Below are positions 48,840-60,711 of a stretch of 64,000 bases of DNA, in pieces. Each line of letters opens with the position of its first letter. Position 1 is the stretch's first letter. The stretch comes from Grifola frondosa. Lineage: Eukaryota; Basidiomycota; Agaricomycetes; Polyporales; Grifolaceae. Under the pieces are notes generated by a model. The model did no database searches. It worked only from the letters and a program-made list of their open reading frames with translations, and had not been told where the DNA came from. A program made the position numbers and the translations under genes. The stretch spans positions 2,170,001 to 2,234,000 of the forward strand of contig LUGG01000002.1 in the NCBI GenBank assembly GCA_001683735.1, given 5' to 3'.

Positions 48840-49580
48840 GCCGGACCATTGCGTTACTGGATGGAAAGCTGACATGTCTTCTTGGCGCTCCTCTCAGACA
48901 TCTCTACTATGCCCGGTCTCGACGTCTCGACGTCAACACATCCTTTCCTCTTGAATGACCATTGGCCAACTTTTCAAGCTCACACAACATGCAGTTATAT
49001 ATGATCTTTGGTTATCGCTATCCTTCAAAGCTGTTTGTTCCACTTGAATCGCTCACTATGATGCCTAAACGACGTTCTTACGAATGTCCCATTCTCGACG
49101 TCTGCTTCATGGATCGATGTCCATAAGAATGACCATTTAGGCGTGCGCAGGCGAAAATGCCTTGGGGCGCTATTATGGTACTGCTAAGGCTGAGCCATTC
49201 AAAAGCATGCATGCCATCTCAAGATCCCACTACATGTCCTCGCAATCTTCCACTCAATGCTCCCCATATCCTTCAGCTCTTTTGGCGACATTGTCACCGC
49301 TGCTGATCTCGCCCTCGGATTGCCAAGGCACTTAGCGACAGTACTGGCTCCGCGTTCGAGTATCAATGCCTAGTTAATGATTTGCGCTCGTTATCGTATG
49401 TTCTCAAGCTGGCCGATTGTGCAGTCAAGTCCGTGGCATTGAGGCAAGACATTCGCCATGGCATCGACTCCGAGATTGCTCGCTGCCAAGGCGTTATGGA
49501 CAAGCTATGGAAAAGATTGGGAAACATCAGAATGTCCTTGACTGTGATATAGGCAGCTCGTGGATGAAGATAGACCACGA
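48840..49580. repeat. Right arm of the large inverted repeat
   Basis: Inverted copy of 46400-47155. Contains, on the plus strand, the remains of the 3' exon of the membrane-protein gene and the first exon of the ubiquitin-like-domain gene, in the same relative order as in the left arm. Confidence 0.85.
49255..49580 (+). pseudogene. Decayed copy of the ubiquitin-like-domain gene first exon
   Basis: Begins MLPISFSSFGDIVTAADLAL exactly like the gene at 46727, but frameshifts about 20 codons in (a base is missing after GCCCTCGGAT relative to the left arm) and reaches a stop. In the shifted frame the similarity continues as LRSLSYVLKLADCAVKSVAL and DIRHGIDSEIARC. The central helix is then altered and no ubiquitin-like part follows. 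Since the window shows many apparent base losses, the frameshift alone is weak evidence; the missing C-terminal half is stronger. Confidence 0.7.
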
Positions 49581-50341
49581 AATCATCCGGCCACCTTACC
49601 TTGATGCTGCTCGTATAGAGGGTATTCCTCCATCTCCTTTTATGTGGTTAGGATCATTGATTCTGGATTGCTTGCATTCAAGAATTCGCGACGTACCCAC
49701 CAATCGTATGGTATTGGAATGCTCGCCCAGCGGACCAAGTTCGTCTAAGACTACACCTTCAATACAACGGCAAACGCAGGACACGAAATCAGGTCGGCAA
49801 TCGTCGATTGCGGAAGTTCATTAACAACATTGTTAACATGTGAGATTCCCCATTACCATCATGTAACATAGCACACATTCGTGTTCGCTTTTCTTTTCGA
49901 CAGATTCCTCTCAGCTACCTTCCGACTACTGTCAATGATGAGATCATATCTCATGTCATTTGATTGGCGAACAGGAAATACGATGATGGTGCTGTTGGTG
50001 TGCTCGTTAGCAGTATTTCGCGCATTTACTTTTCATTATTGATGTAGGAGACATGGAATCCGCTGATAACCCCACTTTTATAAAGTGAACCGAGGATGAG
50101 CATAAACGTCATTCTATTGCGCCACATCATGACGGTACCGACTGGTACCGACCAGATTTGGGGCATGACTCGAGATGGCACCGATATGAAGAATTACGGT
50201 TTGCACTGAAGTTTGCAATCACCTCTTCGTATCTTCGCTCCTATCTTACTCCAACCAAAAGCTGGCAACTAGAAACTCTCTGTGAGCACATTAGCTAAGT
50301 TCTGGAGTCATGCAAGTCTCAAAATTGTTTCCAGGTTGAGC
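49581..50341. other. Intergenic region upstream of the ABC-F gene
   Basis: No recognisable exon. The stretch 50060-50341 presumably contains the promoter of the ABC-F gene. Confidence 0.4.
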
Positions 50342-52383
50342 ATGGCCGAAAGTCGTAACCCTGACCTCGGGTCTCAGACGCGCCGTCCCTCTGCGAGGCC
50401 AAAACCTGGAGGGTCAGAAGTCGTCGCGACGTCCCAAGTCTCCAGATTCCACTCCGAGACACTCTCGACGCTTTCCAATGATGTCGACCTGAAAGGCATG
50501 AATATCACCATAGGGAATCGCAGTCTACTCGTGGACGCGGATCTGCGGCTATTCAATGGCACTCATTACGGCCTGATCGGTCAAAATGGTGTAGGGAAAT
50601 CGACACTATTGAAGTGCATAGGATACAAGCAGCTCGCTGGATTTCCATCCAACATCAGAGTCTTGTATGTGGAACAGCTGGAGGGACAAGATATGTCACG
50701 TCCTGTAGTCCAGGTGGTTATGGATGCCGATCTTAAGATGTCCCGCCTTCGGAAGGAGTTGCATGTGGTCCAATCGGCACTCGAGGCTGATAACCCGGCT
50801 ATTGTTGCTCAGGCGATGAGGCAAATCCGTCTAGAGAGGCTGTTAGAAGAGAAAGCCGCAGCAGATAAAATTGCTCTGGAGAGGAGTGGTTCTAGAGGTG
50901 CGGAGGCGAGGAAGTGGCTGGTGAAACAAGAGAAACTGGTAGAGAAAACGGACACGGAGAACGCGTCGGAGCTAACACAAGACGAGATCCATCGCGCCCC
51001 GACAGAAGCTCAGGACCTCTTAGCCGAGTTATTCTCCGTAATGGAGTTGCATGGAGAGGAAACCGCCGAGAGCAAGGCGCGGAGAATCCTGAAAGGTCTC
51101 GGATTCCCGTCGAATGGCACGATCGACCTTTGGAAGAGCTTTCTGGTGGATGGCGTATCCGCGTGGCGTTGGCTTCCGCATTACATATCGCACCAGACAT
51201 TCTCCTTCTGGACGAACCCACCAACCACCTCGATCTCCCGGCCATCATCTGGCTGCAGGATTATCTTTCAGAACTCGAAAACACCACGATCGTAACTGTA
51301 TCCCATGACCGAGCATTCCTCAACGCTGTCGCAAAGGAGATCATCGTCTTCAAGGACCAGACACTCACCTATCACGCTGGCAATTTTGACGAATATTTGG
51401 AGAACTCGGAGGAGAAACAGAAGTATCTGGAGAAGATGGCGGAGGCAATCGAACGGAAGAAAGGAGCGGCGGAGAAGAGTGTCCAGGTAGCGATGACGCG
51501 CGCTCGTCAGAGCGGAGACGATAAGAAGATGGCGCAAATGGCATCGAGGCAACGCAAGCTGGAGCGCATGGGTATGGAGGTCAATGAGAAAGGTCTCGCT
51601 TCAAATTAAATCGTGATCGAGCTGGATTCCACAATTCTACCCGGTCCGAAGTCGAGCTGGACAAAGCTGAACGAGCACCGACATGGTCCATTCCAGATCC
51701 TATACCCTTGCGCCAAGCCGGTGCAATACTGGAGGTTGAAGACGTGTCCATAGGTTACGATCGGAAGAGGCCCATCCTCACGGACGTTACTCTCAACGTC
51801 GGCCAAAGTTCTCGAGTAGCTATTGTCGGGGCTAACGGCGCTGGCAAGACCACGTTCATGAAGTTGCTTGTCGATGAGATCGCTCCTATCCGAGGCCACA
51901 TCAGTCGACATACATCCGCGAAGATAGGTTACTTCACCCAGCATCACGTCGATGACCTGCACCAATATCCTGAGGATACTTCTGCCCTTTCGCTTCTGCT
52001 AGAGAAGGATCCACAATATCGAGAACAAGATGTTCGTGCGCATCTCGGTAAGTACGGGATCAAGGGCGCCATTGCCCTTCAACCCCTGAAGTCCCTGAGT
52101 GGGGGAGATGGTTCGCGTCGCCTTTGCACTGAATACGCTTGGGTCGTCGCCGCATCTACTGGTCTTGGATGAACCAACAAATCACTTGGACTTCCTTACT
52201 ACACAGGCGTTGATCGAGGCATTGAAGAGCTTTGGTGGGGCAATTGTTGTGGTTTCGCACGATCAGTTCTTCGTCTCGGAGGTAGCGGATGACGTGTATT
52301 TGGTCAAGAAGGAGCGTATGAGAAGATTGCATGGAGGAATGCAGGAATATGTCAGGCTCTGTAGGAAAAGTGTATCAAGATGA
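50342..52383 (+). CDS. ABC-F family ATPase (Arb1-like, ribosome-associated)
   Basis: Soluble twin-ABC protein, not a transporter; relatives act in ribosome biogenesis or translation. Start MAESRNPDLGSQTRRP. First ABC domain: VDLKGMNITIGNRSLLVDAD, Walker A GLIGQNGVGKSTLL, signature LEELSGGWRIRVALA, Walker B DILLLDEPTNHLD and VTVSHDRAFL. The ABC-F linker follows (EEKQKYLEKM...QMASRQRKLERMG). Second domain: Walker A AIVGANGAGKTTF, signature region LKSLSGG then MVRVAFAL, LLVLDEPTNHLD and VVVSHDQFF. No introns are needed, unusual in this window. Three frame breaks interrupt it: CCC run at 51106-51108, CTCGC at 51595-51599, and the G5 run at 52101-52105, where LSGGEM would need two more bases. All look like base losses, not separate genes. 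Confidence 0.88.
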
Positions 52384-53185
52384 ACTTCATCTAGCATAAA
52401 CGAATGTTGCTCTTCGTTTAGGGTTCTAAAGGCACGAGAGTGGACCGACATTGATTAATCAGTATCGGCTCGTAAGACCTCTAACGACACAGAATACTTC
52501 TCAAACGTACCAACCGTCATTGCGCGCCGAAAACAATTTCTCTTGTAGAAAACACAATACCAAGGTATGCACCATGTTCCGATGCATTCCGGTGATTCAG
52601 TTGGTTCTCGTTTGTCAAGGACAATTCGATATAGCATCACATGTTTGACAAGCATGACCACAAAGCTAGGCCATTTGCTCAAAATGATGCAATCGCAGTA
52701 CGTGCAAAAAATTCATACGAATAGAGCTCAGGGTATGATTGAGTAATGTAGCCTGATAACAAGATCGTCGCCAGTACTTTCAAACTCGAGGGGGAAATGG
52801 TAGAATTCCGTCACCCACGGTGACATGCGCATGAACAGATTCGAGAGCTGGTATACGCAGAGGTGTTAATATTAATCATGATCAGCGTAGAGAAGACACC
52901 AAGTCTGAATCCATCCGCCACATTATCGCCACTAAATTTAAACTCAGCGCAGCTCGCAAACTCTATTGCCACTTTGGGACGAGCTCATTCAACGCCGTCA
53001 ACGCCGTCGACAACGCCAGCAACTTTTAGGGTAAGCCGGTCTCACAAAGTGAGTGTCAGCCGTCTCTATGTCTCTACAGGTGGATTGCTTGTTCTCAGGG
53101 AATTCGCATTCGCGCAATCCCATGATGGATGCGACACTTTTCGATCGGATGGAGGAACGGACCGCTCATATTCTCCTCGTCGTAG
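52384..53185. other. Intergenic region upstream of eL20 with a possible upstream exon pair
   Basis: At 52878-53035 the plus strand reads a Ser/Thr/Pro-rich segment (LNSAQLANSIATLGRAHS), then a plausible intron (GTAAGC donor, TCTACAG acceptor at about 53080) into HSRNPMMDATLFDRMEERT. This frame differs from eL20 and overlaps its 5' end. It may be a separate small gene or an artefact. Confidence 0.35.
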
Positions 53186-53908
53186 ATGCCATTCCAGGAA
53201 TACCAGGTCGTCGGGCGTCATCTGCCCACCGAGTCAGACCCGACTCCCAAGATCTACCGCATGCGCATTTTTGCGCCAATGAGGTTGTTGCGAAGTCACG
53301 GTTCTGGTACTTCCTACGGTACGCATCTCATCATTCTCGGTGATATTCAGATGCTCATAGAGTTACAGACAACTGAAGAAGGTCAAGAAAGCCAGTGGCG
53401 AGATCATTGGCGTCAACGTTGTGTGTATTATCCCTTGCAGCCGTTCAAGTGGCAGGCGGAATGGGAACTAACGGCGTCCTGCGCGACGTGATGCTTTTTG
53501 ATCCACGAGAAGAAGCCTCTGAAGGTCAAGAACTTCGGTATCTGGCTCCGATATGACTCTCGTTCTGGAACCCACAACATGTACAAGGAGTTCCGTGAGC
53601 TCAGCCGGACTGATGCTGTCAAGAGCCTCTACCAGGATATGGCTGCTCGCCACCGTGCTCGCTTCCGGTCCATCCATGTATGTCATCCTTGATTTCTACA
53701 TCATCCTGGTCGCGAGTCGAATGGTTGAAAATGATAACTATACTAATTTAACCTCCAGATCCTCCGTGTGGTTGAGATCGAGAAGACTGAGGATGTCCGC
53801 CGCCCTTACATCAAGCAGCTCCTGACGCCCAAGCTCAAGTTCCCCCTCCCTCACCGTGTATCGAAGGTCCGCTCGACCTTCGTTGCTCACCGGCCTTCCA
53901 CATTCTAG
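53186..53908 (+). CDS. 60S ribosomal protein eL20 (L18a/L20)
   Basis: Component of the large ribosomal subunit. Start [19 protein letters not shown] matches the N terminus of the family (EYQVxGRxLPTE). Then [20 protein letters not shown], an intron, [17 protein letters not shown], an intron, [53 protein letters not shown], an intron, and [20 protein letters not shown], then [16 protein letters not shown], stop at 53908. Length equals the family. Two defects are visible: MRIFAPNEVV needs one more A at CCAAT (53277-53280), and the acceptor before IHEKKP at about 53500 reads TTTTTG instead of TTTTTAG. As the protein is essential and otherwise near-invariant, these are almost certainly sequence errors. 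Confidence 0.95.
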
Positions 53909-54239
53909 GTGACTCACCTTTGATACTGGGGTTTGCGAGGCAAAATTTATTCTTGACTTGTCGATGTACTTGCGGAGTTATCGACCTATACGCTCTAGTC
54001 GCACTCTGTTGTTTTACATGCATTATGAACTTATAGGATCCATGCGTGTGTTCATGATTGCATTCAAACCTTTTGGGAACCGCCAAATCATACAGAAAGT
54101 AACAAGCAGTGCGTCTACCCAAGGGAATTGCTGAAGAGAATGTTGATACATCATGAAAGGTGTGAAAATAACCTTCATGTGAAGTTGCTGTAATCGTCAA
54201 GGAAAGCTTTCGGAGAGCAGGAAAAATCAAGCTTGACAA
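53909..54239. other. Convergent intergenic region
   Basis: Between the stops of eL20 and the RBR ligase gene; AT-rich 3' UTR-like sequence without features. Confidence 0.4.
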
Positions 54240-56200
54240 TCAAAGTCGATTCCTTCGGCACCTGTTGCAAACGACGATATCGCATCCTTGACAACGCTAC
54301 AGTAAAAGCTTCAGCAAGCAAGCTTTGGCAAAATTCAGATTGAACTTACGAAGAGGTACAACGGAAGATTGTGATGACAAGTCTCGCATCGGCCTCCACC
54401 GCTACGGTATCTGAATTTCTCGTGCTGACAGTCGTGATCAACACGCAATCGCTCCATCCAAGTTCTGACAAGAGTATCCCTATCCTTTGTTGCGAACGAC
54501 ATGCTGACAGGTCTCGTCGGAGGAAGAACATCACGAATAGCTGTAGGTGGGGACTGTATGCGAGAAGTCCGCGCTGGTTGGCGGGGAGCAGTAGCGGGAG
54601 TAGCGCTTGACGGTATCACGGTGCTGGCAGGGCGCGGGACGGTAATAGCAGTTCCAAAAGTCAACGGAGCAGCAGCAGCGGGAGCACGAGGCGCAGCAGG
54701 CGGGACAGTGACAATGGCACGAGCTGGAGCAGCTGATGGGCGCGGCGCAGGAGCAACCCGAACTGGAGGACCTGCAGGAGGGCGTGGGGCAAGCCGAGCT
54801 TGGGGAACTGCGGGAGGGCGTGGGGGAACTGCAGGAGGATTCCTATGAGCAACACCAGCTTGGCGCCCGAGTTGTGCATCTGCACGAGCCTCCGCCGCGG
54901 CAAGCAGGCGCCGCTCATCCCACTGTGGACAGGCACAGCTCTTCCACCGCGCCTTGCACAGGTAACAGAATTCAGTCTTGCACCTGCAAGTCATATGGAA
55001 GCAGCCATGGTTGAGCTCGATCAACGTCTCGCAGCCAGGGCATCGTGCCCAGCCAGACGCCCTTCCGAGCGCGAGAACCTCGTTGTCCTTGTCATTTGGA
55101 TTGCACCGATGCCCGCGCTCGAGGCAACTTTATTCTTGCACTGTGCACACGTAATGGTGCCGCAGTTGGATGCGGTGCAGGTCATCGTGGGGGACGAGAA
55201 CCATGAGACAACGGGCTGTGGACCAAGGAAGCGGCTGCAAGCAGGATTGGCACAATATATGCGCTTCAGGGTGCTGAATTCGCGGGCTTTCTCATTGAAT
55301 TCGAGGAGCGTTGTGGAGGTCATGTGCAATTGGACAGAAGCGAGAGGAATCCTCTGTCGGCAGCACCGAGGCGGATAGAGAGATTCATCTCGAGTCGCGG
55401 ACCCGAACAGATCAAGGATGCAGGCTTTATCGTAATGATGTCCACACGGCGCACGGATCTCTACACCGCGAATGGCATCCATGCAGATCACACAGTTGTT
55501 CCCCGTGAGGCTGGAAGTATCATGAAGGTGCTTAACAATGTACCCAATCGTCAATAATCGAAATACATACCGCCCAGACGAAGCGGTCGAAGCTCCGGAA
55601 GCCTGTGAGGTGGTAGCCGCTGTTCCACTAGAAGTGCCAAAGACCATCCCTGTGATCCAAGAGAACCAACCGCCTTGACTCTGACTACTGCCAGTTGTGG
55701 CCGCATTTCTTATGCAACACATGTAAGACACATGATAAGAGGGATCGATAAGGTCAACAGCGTACCTCGGAGTCTGCGGCGCATCGGGAGTTGGTGGTTG
55801 TGCAGGGACGATCCGATGAGGTACAGCAGGAGTAGCTGCCACTCCACTGGCTCTACAATATCTGGGATTGAGTAACAATGGGGGAGTAAAAATGCTTGTA
55901 TCACATGAAGCTGTTTCGATTTGTCCGTCCGTTGGTTGGAAATCCATTACCGAATCCATCCTCCTCTTGTAGACGGGTTGCGATTTCGCGGTCATTATTG
56001 AAGACTGTGTAGGCGCGCACCTCCTCTGCAGCAAGTCGCAGAGCGAGCTCTGCATCACCAGCAGGAGCGCCCGGCGTCCGGGAACCTCCAAGTAATTCGA
56101 GCTCTGCGACACTGAGCCGCTGGAAGAGGTTGAGCAAATCTTCTTGATTGTCAACGGGCGGGCGCGGTCGAGGACGGGAGGGGCCTGCTTGGGAGGACAT
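54240..56200 (-). CDS. RBR-type E3 ubiquitin-protein ligase
   Basis: RING1-IBR-RING2 ligase that passes ubiquitin from an E2 through a RING2 cysteine to substrate. Start at 56200 (MSSQAGPSRPRPRPPVD). RING1: CVICMDAIRGVEIRAPCGHH ... CC at about 55310-55510. IBR: IYCANPACSRFL, CTASNCGTITCAQCKNKV. RING2: RCPGCETLIELNHGCFHMTC then EFCYLCKARWKSC at about 54960-55050; the catalytic Cys would be that of NHGCFHMTC. An Ala/Pro-rich linker follows, then a C-terminal zinc-like domain CQHEKFRYRSGGGRCETC ... CQGCDIVVCNRCRRNRL, the last exon lying after a GTAAGT intron, stop at 54240. The frame breaks near 55110-55114 between IBR and RING2 (SSAGHRC); one missing base repairs it. Confidence 0.9.
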
Positions 56201-57719
56201 GGTCGGCAGACAGGAGAGCCAGAGCAGCGCTTGATTCCTGAAGTGGGAGTTCTTGGGGAACACGTGTTGGTTGCAGAAGGTGTCAAAGAATGTGATAGAG
56301 TTCACTTCGACCATAATTAAGATTATTCGGCAGAAGAGCAACAGCGCGGCGAGACTGCAAGCGCTAAAAGCCCTTCACGAATCCTATTGAGAAGGTTATT
56401 GAACATTCTACAAAGGATGAGGTCAACTGCACCTTAGTTCGTTATTGATCGTATGGATATATTGACACGACGGTCCAGCGGTACATCACGCGCGGCCCAG
56501 CAGTATAGTAGTAGGTTCTGTCTAGGCTGAGAGTCGTGCACATCAAAGAAGATAGATGGCCATCCGATTCGATATGGAACCGGCATAAGCACATAAACGT
56601 TTTCATCACCCAGCTGATGAAAATCAAAACAAAAATAATAAGCAGGTGTAAATCGTATCCAGTGGACATGCACTAACCCCGGTTCTCGTACCCGAAATTG
56701 GACGCATTATAATACCGCAAACGGCGCGACTAAGTCTATGGATGCATAAGAACGTTCCCGAACACTCTTCAAATCTTACATAACCTCAACGGACACGCAT
56801 GTCACGGACTCACAGATGATCCGATTAAGTAGTACTTATCACTGACCCTGCACTGCAGAAGCATTGGATGACTAAAAAAATATGTATGCAGTTGGCCGGT
56901 GGTCGTGCAAGGTCGACCTAGGAGCAGTGTTAGCCAAAGATAGGTCAGTCAATTCCATAAACGAGTATTAGAGAGAGGCGCATTACTGCAAGTACTGATA
57001 CGAACGTCCGTCAAAAATCAACGTTATCGATTCGGAGTTGATTATAGAGCGCTTCACGAGTGTTCTTCAATGACTGCTAGTTTAGGCAATCCTCCTTTCC
57101 GAAGTTGAGTTTTGCTCCAGCAATTCGAGCCACATCAGTCACATATGCAATGAAAAACGACCATAAGTACTTACTAAAAGAGGAGATAAATTGACAAAAT
57201 CGATTGAGCACTAGAAAAGGCCAATCAACGATGAATCAGTCGTGGCTGACTGTACACAGGACGTATGACAAGAGGCCATGCAGTATTATGACTCTATGTG
57301 TCGTGAAAGTCCGGGTTCAAACTGAACCTACTTGCATTCCATTTTGGGAAGGGGGTGTTGCGATCGGCCAAGCTTGGGTCAGGTGGAGGGCGGACACGCT
57401 TGCCTCAGCCAAAACACTCCGGAGCATCGCGATGCGGTGTGGAACCCGTCACTCAATCCCGGCCCTACCCATTTTCCCGCACCACGTTCAGCGCTTCTCA
57501 TATTCCGATGCTCCCTAATGCCAGCGCTGGTGCTCCGAGTGCTCCCAATGTTGCGACATTCCAAGCTGACTAGTGGGTCGTTACGGGTCAGAGATGGAGA
57601 ATAGATTAGCAAGCTCTGCGTGACCCGTATCTCCTGTGGCTGCATAACAATAAATACAACGACCGTTGGTTGAATCTAAACCCCCATGCCCCGATGCTCA
57701 CCTAGTGATCGCAGAGCCC
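56201..57719. other. Intergenic region, about 1.5 kb
   Basis: A single minus-strand frame at 56434-56673 (aromatic-rich, ending VNISIRSITN) might be an exon but cannot be linked to a gene. No other feature seen. Confidence 0.35.
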
Positions 57720-58546
57720 ATGAGCGATTGCAGTTCCGAATCAGCCTTAGACTACGTTTTCCAATGGAGGAGGAATACTCTGTCAGGAACAGCGTACCCC
57801 GGTTCCACATCTGCGGAGGCATTCGCGGAGCTCAGCTCTACGCAAGGAATTGAAAGCCATCCAGAGGTATGTCAATCTGATAAAAATGTAGAGTCGGAAG
57901 CGTACCTCAACCTCAATCATCAACATCCCTCCCAGTTGCGCATACCTTGGCCACCCCTGCGGAGGCAGCAATCGATGTCGACCGTCTGATTGCTGCCGCG
58001 CAGACCGCACGCGACTCGTGGAAGAACAGCGGAACCATGCCGAAAACAGAGTCTGGCGATGCACGCAGCAGCTCGAGGGATATCAGCACGAGGTTGCGCA
58101 GGCGGCGCTGGGATTGAGGAGGGCAGAAGAGTCATTGGCAGAAGTCGAACAGTACGTTCGGCGCAAGGCGATGAATTTGCCGGCACCCACAAGCTGCAGG
58201 CGACAAGTCGAACCCGGCTTCAGCGCAGCGCTCAGTCAGACAGAGGTATGTCGCCTCTGTTCGAATTTCGGTTAACCTTCATAAACATTCCCAGCTCAGT
58301 ATCGTCTGGCCGTCATCCACGCGAGAGGCGATCGTGGAATCAACATACCTTATTCCTGTGATGCAAGCCGCTCGCCGAGAGTGGCTGTCCCGTAAACTGA
58401 CCGAGGAGAACCGAGCCGCGCGCTGTGCCCTGCAGCTCAGCTTGTATAAGCATGAGCTTGAACGCATAGCTGCAGGGTTGGCCAAGGCTGAGGAGGTCCT
58501 TGCATCCCTAGAACATTATGCTCAAATACGGGGCCTCAGAGGTTAA
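57720..58546 (+). CDS. Small coiled-coil protein with two internal repeats, unrecognised
   Basis: Start MSDCSSESALDYVFQW; first exon to about 57869, a short intron ending at a CAG near 57934, then two more coding blocks. Block 1 (about 57990-58240) contains NHAENRVWRCTQQLEGYQHE and LRRAEESLAEVEQYV; block 2 (about 58340-58540) contains NRAARCALQLSLYKHELERI and LAKAEEVLASLEHYA. The blocks align with each other over about 50 residues (ENRxxRCxxQLxxYxHExxxxAxGLxxAEExLAxxExY), so the protein arose by internal duplication. Both are predicted amphipathic helices. Aligning block 1 upstream needs one more C in GCACGCGAC near 58010. No family or function recognised; no signal peptide or membrane span. 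Confidence 0.55.
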
Positions 58547-59938
58547 CATCTTTGGGGGATTTGTTATCTAATATGAGCCGTTGTAGCCAAAAGAAAATTC
58601 CTCCTACGGCATCGGGAGTAGCTGGCATGTCAACCATGATCCATACTATTCGCCATTGAGATCTCCGGGGATGCGGACACTTTCAGGAAAGAGTGGTTTG
58701 ATGAGACAAGTCCAGGTCAAGGAGGCGTGCAAAGACATGCCGTTCTTGCTAAGACCTTCTGTGAGGACGTGAGTCTAGCGTGCAACGACATCCGTTGTGC
58801 GGACAACATTAATCCCAAACACGGAGGGAGAGAAGTTGGAGCCACAAAACTGCCAAATGTTGCGGGTTCATTGAAAATGTGGACTGCCGTTTACATCTAG
58901 TGCAGACTGTCAGTAAAAAGTTGATGCGATCGATCCTTTTGGGCATGGGAAAATTGACGCCGCAGTGCCGCCGCTGCCGCCATACTGCCGCAACGTTGCC
59001 GCCACACTGCCGCAACCTGCAAATCCTGCACTCCGCGTTGTACTATCATCCAATATGTTTGAAATATATTTTTGCATGAAGTCCGCTAGCTACATAACTC
59101 ATTTGCTGTAATTTTGAGTGAAATTATACACCACAATTTAGCAGAGAACTCTGCCCGGGTTGGCCTTATTCACGGCAACACCCTCGAGCACTGCAAGTCC
59201 GAAATTCTAACTAATGTAATCTTGTGTCCTTCTCACGCCGTTATTGACTGCTGCCCGTCACAGCTTTGCGTCCGTTCACTCCAGTATTCTCCCCCGGTAC
59301 CCAGCATCGGTCATGTTGCGGGCGATGGCCTGGCTTAAGCCGACCGTTATACGCCATGACAGGCTGTTGCACCCTATCATGCTGTAGTAAATCTTTGCGC
59401 TGCCGTCCGCCATCCTTTCGACACAACCGTATCCCGCCTTCCCTGCGTCCGTCCGTGTACTTTTTGTGAGGTGTGCTTATGCTAGTATATACAGGCACCG
59501 AAGTTCCAGACAACGTCATCTACCGGACGACGAAATAGTGTTGAGGTGATCAACATCATTAATGACGCCGCCGCCGCCAAGCTACCGCGTCGTCCGCGCA
59601 GTGCTGAAGAGTCGTCCTCTTTACCAGCGGATGAGACACAGACCATGGCGAGCATACTAGAGGCAGTAGGAGTATGGGGTGATCAGTGGTGGCATGTTAT
59701 GAGGAAAGTGTCCTAGTCGCATTTGTTGTTTGATCGTTCCAACACTCATAATTTCTTTTATTATTTTATGATGCAGAGGTATTGCCAGGGACCTGCCCAG
59801 ACAGAATACGAGCACAAAGTCCCCCCGCCCCGCCAAGAGCCTGCCAAGTCACAATATTGATGTTTCGATACATGAACATCTGGCCGCTCGCCGGCTACTA
59901 GCAAGTGAAGAGTACACTCGCGGCACCTGCTTCGTGAG
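58547..59938. other. Intergenic region, about 1.4 kb
   Basis: Contains a GCCGC-rich short-repeat patch at about 58960-59020 (repeated CTGCCGC/TTGCCGC units). At 59494-59716 a plus-strand frame (APKFQTT ... ASILEAVGVWGDQWWHVM) starts after a possible acceptor TATACAG and ends at a stop; it may be a terminal exon of an unidentified gene. No other feature seen. Confidence 0.35.
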
Positions 59939-60711
59939 TTAAGAAGCGTTGGCTTTTGGCTTCTTGCGTGGTCTTGGCCGTACTGGCACCGCAGCAGGTC
60001 GCTTTTCTGGGATATGGGGCTTGACTTCTGTGTCGCTGTATTCGGGACCAGGCTATTTATTCCTAGTTAGAAATTGTGCCATGTAGTTCCCAATTTGAAC
60101 TTACTTGTAGCTCCGAATCACTACCTTCATATGGCTGATAGCTCCATTGAGAAGGAAGATTAACATAGGGATTCCAACGGTTTTGATGAGTGCCCTTGTC
60201 CAGTCCCCACTGCTGATTTCCTGCTCTCCCGGTTTCCACAGAATCCGTGAACATTCTCTCTTCCAGCAGCGAGAGACACTCCTTGTCAACATCAACAACT
60301 GTGAAGGGAACTGCACGAGCTGTGTACTGGTGCTGCCACGCAGCGCGGAGGAGGTATTTGGTTTGTTCTTCCTTTGATCTAGATGATGGGAACTCCGCAA
60401 GATGTTCAAACTCTTCACGTCGACGTGCGAGGATGATCAAGGTGAATGCATGAGCTAACGGGAACCGCGCGAACCAAAGGTCCCTTGTGCATGCTGCGTT
60501 CGGCACTCTTCTGGAAAACCAATTGGCGATGCGTGCTTGGTCCACCACGGGTAAGTCTCCAGAGAATAGCACCACACCGTTCTTTTCTGACTCGCGAGGA
60601 TCGGACAGGTTCCATATATACTCAAGCACGGGAATTCCTTCGAAGCGCATGCGTACTTCAGCGTCATCAAGGACACCCGGAGTCTTGAACAGCTCAGCGA
60701 GGAGGCCAATA
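59939..60711 (-). pseudogene. Unrecognised gene truncated at its 5' end by the copia LTR
   Basis: Open frame from IGLLAELFKTPGVLDDAEV at about 60705 through MRFEGIPVLEYIWNLSD, FPLAHAFTLIILARRREEF and WQHQYTARAVPFTVVD, an intron at 60053-60104, then PGPEYSDTEVKPHIPEKRP and the basic tail RPRPRKKPKANAS, stop at 59939. The tail looks like a nuclear localisation signal. Upstream coding stops exactly where the LTR begins at 60712: in this frame the LTR end itself supplies a TAA. So the N terminus is lost or separated by the insertion. A downstream Met (MRFEGIP) could still start a shortened protein. No known family recognised. Confidence 0.6.

Noticed and set aside
51109..51609. ABC-F ORFs as two or three separate half-size ABC proteins
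   Set aside because: The pieces together give one ordinary twin-ABC protein with linker in order; junctions coincide with one- or two-base losses and no start or stop signals separate them.
58960..59020. GCCGC-rich patch as a CRISPR-like or satellite array
   Set aside because: Only a short irregular run of 6-9 nt units, best seen as local low complexity.
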